DNA of 58,489 bases from JBBSTY01 sp038235385. Its GTDB lineage: Bacteria > Actinomycetota > Acidimicrobiia > Acidimicrobiales > Acidimicrobilacustridaceae. Position 1 is the stretch's first letter. Each line of letters begins with the position of its first letter. The notes under the pieces were generated by a model. That model made no database searches and was not told the origin of the DNA. It was given only the letters and a program-made list of their open reading frames with translations. Both the position numbers and the translations under genes were made by a program. Positions 35,843 to 44,466 of this stretch are shown here, in pieces. The stretch lies in NCBI GenBank assembly GCA_038235385.1, contig JBBSTY010000006.1, positions 1-58,489 on the forward strand. Reading direction: 5' to 3'.

Positions 35843-37225
35843 TCAGGACGCGTCCCTGCGTGAACCGCCGGCGCCGATCAGCTGGAGGTAGTCGGCGCGA
35901 GCGACCTCGTGCTCGACGATCGGTTCGGGGTAGTCACGCCCGAGGCGGACGCCGGCAGCGTGCGCGACCTCCACGGGCACCATCCACGGAGCGTGGATCT
36001 CGTCGTCGTCGAGCCGTGCGATCTCGGGCACCCAGCGCCGGATGTACGCACCACCGGGGTCGTGGCGCCGGCTGTGCTCGACCGGATCGATGACCCGGTT
36101 CGCCGGCCGGGCATCGTGGCCGGTCCCCGCAACCGACTGCCAGTTCGCCGCGTTCTGGGCCGGATCGGCGTCGACCAGCAGCTGCATGAAGTGCCGCTCG
36201 CCGATCCGCCAGTCGACGAGCAGGTCCTTCACGAGGAACGAGGCGGCGAGGATGCGCGCCGGCTCGGGCATCCGACCGGTCTCACGGAGGTCGCGCATCG
36301 CGGCATCGACCATCGGGAAGCCCGTGAAGCCACCCTTCCACGCCGAGATCTGAGCGGGACGGTCGCGCCACCGGATCCCTCGGTACTTCGCGACCTGTTC
36401 CCGCTCGGCGAGATCGGGGGTTTCCGCGAGCTGGTGCGCGTACCAGTCCCGCCGAGCGAGCCGACGCACCAGATCGCTCCGGGCGGGCGAACCGTCGCCC
36501 GCTGCCGCCACGACCGTTCGGGCAGAGATCGTGCCGAAGTGGAGATCGGCCGACAGGTGTGCGCCGGGATCGGTGGAGATGTCCTCACCGTCGCCGGCGC
36601 CACGATCGAACGCCGCGAGCGCCTCGTCGAGGCGCCGACGCGCCTCCTTGGCCCCCTCGAAGAACGCTGGAGGACCGTCGAGGACCGGCAGCGGTTCGCC
36701 GGGATCGTCGTAGACGACCACGTCGCGGGCCTCGGGCCACTCGTCCCAGGCGGTTCGGGCCCACACCTTGTGGAACGCGCTGAAGACCTTCGACAGGGAG
36801 CCCTTGGCCGTGCGGACGCTTCCGGGTGCGAGCACCAGCGAGCCGTACCACGATCGGACGGGGACCGAGAGCTGATCGGCGACGGCGACGTCACGCTCCT
36901 GAGCGAACCGAGAGACGTCGGCGTTGAGGTACAACGCGCCGGCGGAGAACACCTCGACGGCTTCGGGCACGAGCGTTCGAGGATCGCCGAGGCGCACGAG
37001 CAGACGGCCGCCGGTCGCCTCGAAGAGGTCGTAGTCGAGCGCTTGGAGGTTGGCGATCAGCTGCCGGCGCCGGTACGGACCGACCGACCCGAGCAGGACG
37101 GGGTCGAGCACGTACAGCGGCACGACCGCGTTCCGCTCAGCCGTCGCGGCGGCCCAGGCAGGGTTGTCGTCGAGTCGTAGGTCGCGCCGGAACCAGACCA
37201 GTCCGACCTCTTCCGCTGGCGCCAT
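35843..37225 (-). CDS. phrB: Deoxyribodipyrimidine photolyase
   Basis: FAD light-driven DNA repair enzyme of the photolyase/cryptochrome family, 460 residues from the ATG at 37225. The N-terminal antenna domain opens with VGLVWFRRDLRLDDNPA. The FAD-binding part has TGFPMVDAAMRDLRETG, ASFLVKDLLVDWRIGERHFM, NWQSVAGTGHDARP and RVIDPVEHSRRHDPGGAYIRRWVPE, fitting class I CPD photolyases. The longer upstream frame gives a low-complexity Arg/Ser segment and was dropped. Near the CarH-like regulator. Confidence 0.94.
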   Translation of the reverse strand: MAPAEEVGLVWFRRDLRLDDNPAWAAATAERNAVVPLYVLDPVLLGSVGPYRRRQLIANLQALDYDLFEATGGRLLVRLGDPRTLVPEAVEVFSAGALYLNADVSRFAQERDVAVADQLSVPVRSWYGSLVLAPGSVRTAKGSLSKVFSAFHKVWARTAWDEWPEARDVVVYDDPGEPLPVLDGPPAFFEGAKEARRRLDEALAAFDRGAGDGEDISTDPGAHLSADLHFGTISARTVVAAAGDGSPARSDLVRRLARRDWYAHQLAETPDLAEREQVAKYRGIRWRDRPAQISAWKGGFTGFPMVDAAMRDLRETGRMPEPARILAASFLVKDLLVDWRIGERHFMQLLVDADPAQNAANWQSVAGTGHDARPANRVIDPVEHSRRHDPGGAYIRRWVPEIARLDDDEIHAPWMVPVEVAHAAGVRLGRDYPEPIVEHEVARADYLQLIGAGGSRRDAS

Positions 37226-37342
37226 GGGCCGTGAGCGTAGTGCCCGCTCCCGCCCCGGCCACTCGGCGGGGAGTCCGTCCGAGGACGACGCCGCGCGCCG
37301 ACGCACCCCTTGCTCCACCCCGAGGCCACGGGGCCGAGGACG

Positions 37343-38383
37343 TCAGGCGAGCGGACGGCCGAAGGGAAGCTCGTCGCGCCAGGTGCCGAGAAACGCCTCC
37401 GCCCGACGACAACTCGCCAGCAGGGGCCCGTCCTCGTGACCGAGGACGTCATCGAGCGCGGTGGCGATGCGCTCACCCACCAGGGCATCGACCTCGTCGG
37501 GCACCACGCTCGCGTCGGCGAAGGCGGCGAACCACGGTCCTGCTGCCGTCACGAAATCCGGCAGGACCACCTTCCCGGAGCGACGGAGCACGGCGAGTGC
37601 CTTGGCCGTGACGGGGACCGGGCCCATGGGGACCACGAGCGCAGCAGTGATGACCGCCGCGGCATCGTGGTCGATCGCGCCCACCTTCGAGCCGGTGACC
37701 ACGATGTCGGCCTCGGCCGCGAAGACCGCCGACGGCGAACCGAGATCGCCGAGTTGCTCGACACCGGCGGGACCATGTTCGTCGACCAGTCCGATCAGCT
37801 GGTCGACATCGAGCCCCGCAGTGTCGACCAGGGTGCCGGCGCTCGATGCGACCGCCACGATCTGGGCACCTGCACGTGCGAGGGACGCGACCACCGCGGT
37901 GGACGACCGATCCAGACCGTCGACCGCGACACGGGTGCCGGCCAGGTCGCCGTGCGCCCGAACCGCCGCCGCGACCACACCGGTGGCGAGGAACCGATCA
38001 CGGCTGACCGACTCGATTCGGTCCCCGGGCTCGAGATCCCTCAGGGGTGCCAGATCGCCATCGCTCACGCCCTGGCCGGCGACGAGCTGCAGCGACCCGG
38101 CCCGAACCGCAGGGCCCACTTCTGTGATGAACGACGCGAGTGCCTCGCCCCGCCCCTCGGGCTTCGCGTTGACGCCGCAGGAGGCACCGCCCATCTGCTG
38201 TTCGAACGTGGCGAACAGGTAGGTCAGGCTCCGGGCGAGCGTCGTGGCACCGTCGACGAGGATCTTCGGAGCCGATCGCACGATGCCCGCGCTGGGCTGT
38301 TCGGGACCGAGGTCGAAGACGATGAACGCGTCGCACCCCGTGAGCTTGTTCACGACCACGACGACAGTTTGGTGCGAGAGCAT
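37343..38383 (-). CDS. Glu/Leu/Phe/Val dehydrogenase-like protein, catalytic Lys apparently lost
   Basis: 346 residues from the ATG at 38383. The layout follows amino-acid dehydrogenases: an N-terminal substrate domain (GGASCGVNAKPEGRGEAL) and a C-terminal Rossmann domain (GTRVAVDGLDRSSTAVVASL) with ADIVVTGSKVGAID. The glycine-rich segment that normally carries the catalytic Lys (GGxKG or GGGKA) reads GGASCG here, and the usual second Asp/Lys context is not clear. It may have another activity or a regulatory role. Divergent from the response regulator gene by 122 bases. Confidence 0.7.
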   Translation of the reverse strand: MLSHQTVVVVVNKLTGCDAFIVFDLGPEQPSAGIVRSAPKILVDGATTLARSLTYLFATFEQQMGGASCGVNAKPEGRGEALASFITEVGPAVRAGSLQLVAGQGVSDGDLAPLRDLEPGDRIESVSRDRFLATGVVAAAVRAHGDLAGTRVAVDGLDRSSTAVVASLARAGAQIVAVASSAGTLVDTAGLDVDQLIGLVDEHGPAGVEQLGDLGSPSAVFAAEADIVVTGSKVGAIDHDAAAVITAALVVPMGPVPVTAKALAVLRRSGKVVLPDFVTAAGPWFAAFADASVVPDEVDALVGERIATALDDVLGHEDGPLLASCRRAEAFLGTWRDELPFGRPLA

Positions 38384-38505
38384 CGAACTGGGACAATCGA
38401 CGAACCTCGGCAACGAGGGGACGGTCCGCATCCCGGGCCGTCGACCGCGTTCGGGCGTCGCACGGTCGACACCGGGCACGAAGTGGCAAGGGGCAGGCGC
38501 GGCGA

Positions 38506-39237
38506 ATGGCGATCACGGATGGCCGTGAGCAACACGGCGGGAACGAACCGCGCGTCCTCGTCGTCGACGACGCCCCCGAGTTCGTCGAGATGCTCGTGCC
38601 CCTCTTCGAGCGCGAGGGCTACCGGACCGAGAGCGCCAGCGACGGCGAGTCGGCTGTCGCAAGGGTCCGCTCCTTCTCACCGGATCTGATCGTGCTCGAT
38701 CTGGCCCTCCCCAAGCTCGACGGCGTCGACGTCTGTCGGGCGGTGCGGTCCTTCAGCGACGCCTACGTCCTGATGCTCACGGCCAGGGGCGACGAGGCCG
38801 ACCGCGTCGCAGGTCTCGAGGTCGGCGCCGATGACTACATGACCAAGCCGTTCTCGTCGCGAGAGCTGGCGGCACGCGTGCGCGCGCTGCTCCGCCGTCC
38901 CCGCGTGGGTCTGCTCCCCCGCCACCACGACACCGGCGGTTCGCCGAGGAGGCTCGGCTCGCTCGTGGTCGACCCGCTGCGCCGCGTCGTGACCGTGGAG
39001 GGCGACGAGGTCCCGCTCACCCGGATCGAGTTCGACCTGCTCGACGCGCTCGCGTCGGAGCCCACGGTCGTGTTCTCGCGATCCCTGCTCCGCGAGCAGG
39101 TGTGGGGGCCGGAGTGGTTCGGCAACGACCACGTCGTCGACGTCCACATCGCGAACCTGCGCAAGAAGATCGATCGAGGCGGCGCCAGCTACGTGCGAAC
39201 CGTGCGCGGGGTCGGCTACGGCATGGCGATCGGCTGA
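38506..39237 (+). CDS. OmpR-family response regulator
   Basis: 243 residues. Receiver domain with acidic Asp21/Asp22, phospho-acceptor Asp65 (LIVLDLALPKLDG), Thr92 and Lys114 (DYMTKPFSSRE). The C-terminal winged helix has LTRIEFDLLDALAS, LREQVWG and VDVHIANLRKKID. It ends 16 bases from the hybrid kinase on the other strand; the two probably work together, although convergent genes prove only proximity. Confidence 0.94.
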   Translation: MAITDGREQHGGNEPRVLVVDDAPEFVEMLVPLFEREGYRTESASDGESAVARVRSFSPDLIVLDLALPKLDGVDVCRAVRSFSDAYVLMLTARGDEADRVAGLEVGADDYMTKPFSSRELAARVRALLRRPRVGLLPRHHDTGGSPRRLGSLVVDPLRRVVTVEGDEVPLTRIEFDLLDALASEPTVVFSRSLLREQVWGPEWFGNDHVVDVHIANLRKKIDRGGASYVRTVRGVGYGMAIG

Positions 39238-39253
39238 TCGCCGCGCCCGTTGC

Positions 39254-42058
39254 TCACCTCGGTGGGACTTCCAGCAGACGACGGAGCTCTCGGCTCAGGT
39301 CGTGCGCCACGGCCTCCCCTTCGGCCCCGATGTCTTCGAGCGTGAACGGCGGCTCCACCCCGTCGGAGGACTCGAGCACCCGGCAGTACGAGGCCAAATG
39401 GGACGCACCGACCGCTTCGCTCGTGGAACCGAGCAGATGGGCGGCAGCGACGAGTGCGGCGCGATCACCGGCGCGCCACGACTTGGCGATCGTGGCGAGC
39501 CTCGGCTGCAACTCACGGAGGTAGGCGCGCATGACCGTGGCCACGACCTGGGCATCCGCCAGATCGTCCACCAACCGTTCGAGCACGGCGACGTCGACCG
39601 CTCCGGTCGGCCCCGGCCCACACCCACGCCCGAATCGGCCGACGAACCCCCGTTCGTCGTGGGGTTCGGGATGCGAGGTCGACGACCACCGGCGGACGAC
39701 CTCGGCGAGCACGGTCAGGCTCACCGGTTTGGCCACGAAGTCGTCCATGCCCGCACGCAGGCACCGCTGGCGATCATCAGCCCGGGCGCGCGCGGTCAAC
39801 GCCACGATCGGCGTGCGAGGGGCGCCGATCTCGCGTTCGAGGGTCCGCAGACGTCGGGTCGTCTCGAGGCCGTCGATGCCCGGCAGCTGCAGATCCATCA
39901 GGACGACGGCGGCGCCCACCTCGACGAAGTGGTCGATCGCCTCCGCTCCCGACGCGCAGACGGACACGTCGAACCCGAGTCGTTGGAGCTGTCGACGGAC
40001 GACGACCTGGTTGATCTCGCCGTCCTCCACGACCAAGACCCGCACGCCGGTCGGGTCCGATGCGGGGTCGACGGATCCGGCCAGCAGTTCGATCGGTCCC
40101 CCTGGGTCGAGCACCTCGACCGGGAGCACGAACCAGAACGTCGAGCCCTGGCCGACCACGGACTCGAAGCCGAGCTCACCTCCCATCAGCTCGACGAGTC
40201 GCTTCGCTATCGAGAGCCCGAGGCCGGTGCCGCCGAACTCACGGGCCGTCGAGTTGCTCGCCTGGGCGAACGGCTCGAACAACCGATCGAACGCCTCGGG
40301 TTCGATGCCGACGCCGGTATCGGACACCTCGATGCGCACCCGCGTCCGACGGTCCGACAGATCGCCATCGCGGCTGGCCCGAACGCGCACCTCGCCCGAC
40401 GACGTGAACCGCACCGCGTTCGCCACCAGGTTGACGAGGACCTGCCGGACACGCAGACCATCGACGCGCACGCAGCTCGGGAAGCCGGCCTCGGCCTCCA
40501 TCACCAGATCGATGCGCTTGGCGTTGGCCTCGGCCCCGAAGAGCGCGACCACGTCGTCGACGATGTCGGCGACGAACAGGGGTCGGGGCTCGATCTCGAG
40601 CCGGCCGACGTCGATCTTCGAGTAGTCGAGGATGTCGTCGAGCACCATGCGCATGGTCTCGGTGGCCCGCTCGATCGATCGCGCCAACTGGCGAGCATCG
40701 TCGTCGAGCGGGGCCGATGCGAGCAGCTCGCTCAGCCCGAGGAGTCCCTGGATCGGTGACCGCAGCTCGTGGCTGACGCTGGCCACGAACTCGGTCCGCA
40801 TCTCCAACGCTCGAACGGCCTGATCTCGCGCCTCGTTCAGGTCTCGCTCGACCTGCTTGCGTTCGGAGATGTTGCGCCCCGTGAGGACCACGGCACCGAC
40901 AGCCGGATCATCGAGGAGGTTCACCGCAGAGAGCTCGGCATCGATCCAGGCGCCGTCGGCCCTCCGGACCCGGAGCTCACCGGCCACCGCCGAACCCGGA
41001 ACCGCGCACACCGCGGCGAAGCCGCGTGCGGCTCCGGCGATGTCGTCGGGATGCACCAGGTCGACCGCGCGCGCCGCCCCCCAGAACTCGGCGTTGTAGC
41101 CGAGCATCGGACGGACGTTCCCGCTCCAGCTCAAGATCCGAGCCTGGCGATCGAGCAGCACGACGGTGTCAGAGATGTTCTCGATCATCCGTCGGAAGCG
41201 GTTCTCGGTGAGCTCCAGCGCCGACCTGGCCACCGTCGAGTCGGTGAGGTCGCGGATGTTCACCACGACGCCGTTCACGGCCGGATCGTCGACCAGGTTG
41301 GTGCTCACCGCCTCGACGAAGCGCAGCGAACCGTCGTTGTGTACGAGCCGGAACTGCAGGGAGGTGACCGGCTCGTCGTCGACGGGTCCGGACATCACCG
41401 ACGCGAACGACTGCTCCACCACACCGCGATCATCGGGATGCACGTAGCGGAAGATGTCCGAGCCCGCCACGTCGTCGCTGCGGTTCCCGGTGAGCCGCTC
41501 GCCGGCCGGCGAGGAGTACACCAGCCTTCCAGCGGCATCGACCACCACGACCGCGTCGGTGGCGTTCTGCACCAGCGCCCGGAACCGTTGCTCGCTCGCG
41601 AGCAGCGCCGAGCGCGCCGCGACCTGGTCGGACACCTCCACGACCGTGGCGATGACACCCCAACGCCCGTCGTCGGCATCGCCGAGCGATGAGGCGGTGA
41701 ACCGGCCCCAGAACTCGGAGCCGTCACGGCGCACACAGCGCTGTTCGAGGTCCACCGCCGCACCGTTCGTGGCCGGGACGTCGCCGTCGAGGTCGAACAC
41801 GGACCAGTCCTGCGACGACATCAGGCCGATGAGGTGAGCCAGGTCGAGTCGTTCGCTCACGACACCGAACAGATCCTGGAACGCCCGGTTGACGGCGACG
41901 GAACCGGTGCGCAGATCGACGACCGCGGTCGCCGTCGGGGTTGCGTGGAAGAGCGCCCGTTGCCCGTCCGCCGACGTGGGGAAGCCGCCCAAGGGCGCGA
42001 ACGGTTCGGGGTCGGGATCCGCCCCCAAGTTCTCGTCGCGATCGACCGAGCCCGTCAC
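39254..42058 (-). CDS. Hybrid sensor histidine kinase with three PAS domains, receiver and HPt
   Basis: 934 residues from a GTG one base after the stop of the upstream gene. Domain order: PAS (about 33-150), PAS (153-280), PAS (284-405), HisKA with phospho-His430 (SVSHELRSP), HATPase with N-box Asn547 and GTGLGLSIAKRL, receiver with Asp722 (VLMDLQLPGIDG), and a C-terminal HPt domain with His874 (AAHLLGSTSE). There is no transmembrane helix, so it is a cytoplasmic sensor. The complete internal phosphorelay can pass phosphate to a separate regulator, the convergent neighbour being the obvious candidate. PAS ligands such as heme or flavin cannot be told from sequence. Confidence 0.92.
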   Translation of the reverse strand: MTGSVDRDENLGADPDPEPFAPLGGFPTSADGQRALFHATPTATAVVDLRTGSVAVNRAFQDLFGVVSERLDLAHLIGLMSSQDWSVFDLDGDVPATNGAAVDLEQRCVRRDGSEFWGRFTASSLGDADDGRWGVIATVVEVSDQVAARSALLASEQRFRALVQNATDAVVVVDAAGRLVYSSPAGERLTGNRSDDVAGSDIFRYVHPDDRGVVEQSFASVMSGPVDDEPVTSLQFRLVHNDGSLRFVEAVSTNLVDDPAVNGVVVNIRDLTDSTVARSALELTENRFRRMIENISDTVVLLDRQARILSWSGNVRPMLGYNAEFWGAARAVDLVHPDDIAGAARGFAAVCAVPGSAVAGELRVRRADGAWIDAELSAVNLLDDPAVGAVVLTGRNISERKQVERDLNEARDQAVRALEMRTEFVASVSHELRSPIQGLLGLSELLASAPLDDDARQLARSIERATETMRMVLDDILDYSKIDVGRLEIEPRPLFVADIVDDVVALFGAEANAKRIDLVMEAEAGFPSCVRVDGLRVRQVLVNLVANAVRFTSSGEVRVRASRDGDLSDRRTRVRIEVSDTGVGIEPEAFDRLFEPFAQASNSTAREFGGTGLGLSIAKRLVELMGGELGFESVVGQGSTFWFVLPVEVLDPGGPIELLAGSVDPASDPTGVRVLVVEDGEINQVVVRRQLQRLGFDVSVCASGAEAIDHFVEVGAAVVLMDLQLPGIDGLETTRRLRTLEREIGAPRTPIVALTARARADDRQRCLRAGMDDFVAKPVSLTVLAEVVRRWSSTSHPEPHDERGFVGRFGRGCGPGPTGAVDVAVLERLVDDLADAQVVATVMRAYLRELQPRLATIAKSWRAGDRAALVAAAHLLGSTSEAVGASHLASYCRVLESSDGVEPPFTLEDIGAEGEAVAHDLSRELRRLLEVPPR

Positions 42059-42059
42059 C

Positions 42060-42560
42060 TCACCAGGTTGACCGGCGGCGACCAGCGAGAGCAACCACGC
42101 GCCGCAGCCGTGCCCGGTTGTAGCGCTGCACCACGAGGCAGGGAAGGTTGGCGACGGCCCCGTAGGCCACCATGACCAGGCCCAGGCCCCAGGGGTTCCA
42201 CAAGAAGAAGAGTGGTCCCGCAGCGAGGAGGACCCAGTGCGTCGACTCCGCTCGTCGCGTCTCGCGCACGAACCGCTCGAGTTGGTCCACAGAGTCCGAC
42301 CGCAACGTCCGCTTCGAGAAGCCGTCCTTGAAGAGTCCGCCCGCCTCCGGGAGGTGGCGCTTCCACGACTTGATCGCCAGACGTCGTTCGTACCAGCGCC
42401 CGTCGAGCTCGAACGCACGCAGGCGCGTGAACGGACCATCGGCCGCGAACCGATCGACCGCTGCCCGGTGCATGAGGTAGCCCACGAGCGTCGAGATCGT
42501 GGCCCAGGCGACGATGTCGACCACCACCGTCACGTTGTCGGACAGGTGCACGACCCTCAT
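42060..42560 (-). CDS. CrtO-like carotenoid glycoside acyltransferase family protein
   Basis: 166 residues with two or three predicted helices. The central WYERRLAIKSWKRHLPEAGG and FKDGFSKR segments resemble glycosyl-4,4'-diaponeurosporenoate acyltransferase (CrtO of staphyloxanthin synthesis), a small membrane enzyme that esterifies the sugar on a carotenoid. No acyltransferase HxxxxD motif is seen, as is normal for that family. It lies 55 bases after a glycosyltransferase gene that resembles CrtQ, which supports the call. No carotenoid backbone genes are in the window. Confidence 0.7.
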   Translation of the reverse strand: MRVVHLSDNVTVVVDIVAWATISTLVGYLMHRAAVDRFAADGPFTRLRAFELDGRWYERRLAIKSWKRHLPEAGGLFKDGFSKRTLRSDSVDQLERFVRETRRAESTHWVLLAAGPLFFLWNPWGLGLVMVAYGAVANLPCLVVQRYNRARLRRVVALAGRRRSTW

Positions 42561-42615
42561 GCGCCTCTCCTCGGCTCGGTGACCTCGACGTCACCCATCC
42601 TCGAGGGTCCGGTGC

Positions 42616-43830
42616 TCACTCGTCGGTCCTCACCGCAGCCTGGGACCACCGGCGGGCGCCCGACAGCGACACCGACCGGCCCCGCCACCGCACGCGGCGA
42701 CGGAAGAGCGTCAGGTAGACCGACGCGGCGAACACCACCAGGAAGATCCCGACCGGACCCGGGTACATCGCCGCGGTCAGCGAACCGAAGTTGCCGAGCT
42801 GGCGCAACATGGCGCCGATCTGGAACGCGAACAACGCGTAGGTGGCGACCAGCTGGAACCACCCGAGGCTCGAGGTCCCGACCAGCGCCTCGATCACGGA
42901 CTGCACGCTCACCAACACGCAGGTCAACCAGAACCCGATCAGGAAGAGCCTGAGGGGGGCGACCGAACTGGCACCGGTGGCGAAGTTCTTCGACCATCCC
43001 TCCACGAGCTGCCCGAGGCCGTCGGGATACATGCGGAAGCTGACGATCTCCCCGCCCCCGAACGCGTGAACCGGGAACCCCGCCGACCGGTAGCACCGGG
43101 CCAGCGCGATGTCCTCGACGATGTCCCCGCGCACCGAGCGGTGCCCACCGATGAGGTCGTACTCCGTGCGGCCGGTGGCCAGGACGGGTCCGAAGGCCCC
43201 CCGGGCCGACCCACCTCGTCCCGGCGATGCAGACCCGACCCCCATGGTGCCGAGGACGTTGAACAGGGCCGAGAGACGCTCGTAGGCCCGCCGCATCAGG
43301 TGGAAGGGCTGGACCGAGACGAGCCCGCCGCGATCGCGGCGGGCGTCGAGGATGACCTCCAACGCGTCGGGTGCGAGGACCACGTCTGCGTCGAGGAAGA
43401 CGAAGACGTCGCCCGACGAACGTTGCACCCCCTGGTGGCAGGCCCACGCCTTGCCTGTCCAGCCCGCAGGCACGGGGGTGCCGCTCACCAGCTGCACCCC
43501 GGGGCAGGCCTCGGCGATCCTCGCCGTGTCGTCGTCGGACTGGTCGTCGACGACGATGACCTCATCCGCCCGGACCCGTTGGCGCCGGAGCGACTCCAGC
43601 AGGTTCTGGAGCGACGTCTCCTCGTTCCGAGCGGGAACGATCACGCTGCACCCGAGGGCGACGGTCGACGGGAGCATCGTTCGGTCATCCCCGCCGATCG
43701 AACCCCCGGACCCGAGATCCCGGCCGGCGCGACGACGGCCGTCGCGGCCCTCGCCCACCAGCGGAACCCGCCACAGGAGCCACCAACCGACGAGCCAACC
43801 CACCAGGAGTATCCACGACCGCACGTCCAC
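42616..43830 (-). CDS. Family 2 glycosyltransferase, CrtQ-like
   Basis: About 404 residues from the GTG at 43830 (an upstream GTG at 43854 would add eight). One N-terminal helix is followed by a GT-A domain: CSVIVPARNEETSL, EVIVVDDQSDDDT, FVFLDADV (DxD-like) and a GDIVEDIALARCYR acceptor region with a QLVEGWSKNFA segment. Three or four C-terminal helices follow. The layout matches 4,4'-diaponeurosporenoate glycosyltransferase-type enzymes; other lipid-linked acceptors are possible. Translated with the CrtO-like protein, probably in one operon. Confidence 0.82.
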   Translation of the reverse strand: MDVRSWILLVGWLVGWWLLWRVPLVGEGRDGRRRAGRDLGSGGSIGGDDRTMLPSTVALGCSVIVPARNEETSLQNLLESLRRQRVRADEVIVVDDQSDDDTARIAEACPGVQLVSGTPVPAGWTGKAWACHQGVQRSSGDVFVFLDADVVLAPDALEVILDARRDRGGLVSVQPFHLMRRAYERLSALFNVLGTMGVGSASPGRGGSARGAFGPVLATGRTEYDLIGGHRSVRGDIVEDIALARCYRSAGFPVHAFGGGEIVSFRMYPDGLGQLVEGWSKNFATGASSVAPLRLFLIGFWLTCVLVSVQSVIEALVGTSSLGWFQLVATYALFAFQIGAMLRQLGNFGSLTAAMYPGPVGIFLVVFAASVYLTLFRRRVRWRGRSVSLSGARRWSQAAVRTDE

Positions 43831-43946
43831 ATCCCCAGCCTCGCATCGTTCCACACGAAGCTGCGGGATCGAGCCCGAGATGGTTCGACCACGTCGTCGA
43901 GGCCATCGGGTTCGCTCGAACTCCCGGGGACCACCAAGATGTCGAC

Positions 43947-44450
43947 ATGGCCGACCTGATCGATGTCGTCGTCGAGATCCCTCGCGGCAGCCGCAACAAG
44001 TACGAGTTCGACCACGAGAAGGGCGTGATCCGCCTCGACCGTCGTCTCTTCAGCGCCACGGTGTACCCGGCCGACTACGGCTTCGTCCCCGACACGCTGG
44101 CCGAGGATGGCGATCCCCTCGATGTGCTCGTCCTGGTCGAGGATCCGACGTTCCCCGGCTGCTGGATCAACGTGCGCCCGGTCGGCGTGCTCTGGATGGA
44201 GGACGACAAGGGCCCTGACGCCAAGATCATCTGCGTCGAACCGCGCGAACCCAAGCACCGCAACACCCTCGACATCGACGACGTGCAGACCGAGCTGCTC
44301 GCCGAGATCAAGCACTTCTTCGACGTGTACAAGATGCTCGAGCCCGGCCGGTTCGCGAAGACCGGCGACTTCGAGGGCCGCGATGCTGCGTGGCAGGAGA
44401 TCAACGACTCGCTCGCTCGCTTCGAGGAGCACACCCGGTCGGGCCACTAG
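43947..44450 (+). CDS. ppa: Inorganic pyrophosphatase
   Basis: Family I soluble pyrophosphatase, 167 residues, normal size. The signature EDGDPLDVLVL with three catalytic Asp, the RGSRNKYEFD region and YPADYGFVPDT are present. It pulls biosynthetic reactions forward by hydrolysing pyrophosphate. It is divergent from the glycosyltransferase and 16 bases before the next gene. Confidence 0.97.
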   Translation: MADLIDVVVEIPRGSRNKYEFDHEKGVIRLDRRLFSATVYPADYGFVPDTLAEDGDPLDVLVLVEDPTFPGCWINVRPVGVLWMEDDKGPDAKIICVEPREPKHRNTLDIDDVQTELLAEIKHFFDVYKMLEPGRFAKTGDFEGRDAAWQEINDSLARFEEHTRSGH

Positions 44451-44466
44451 GGCCGCCACCACTGCC

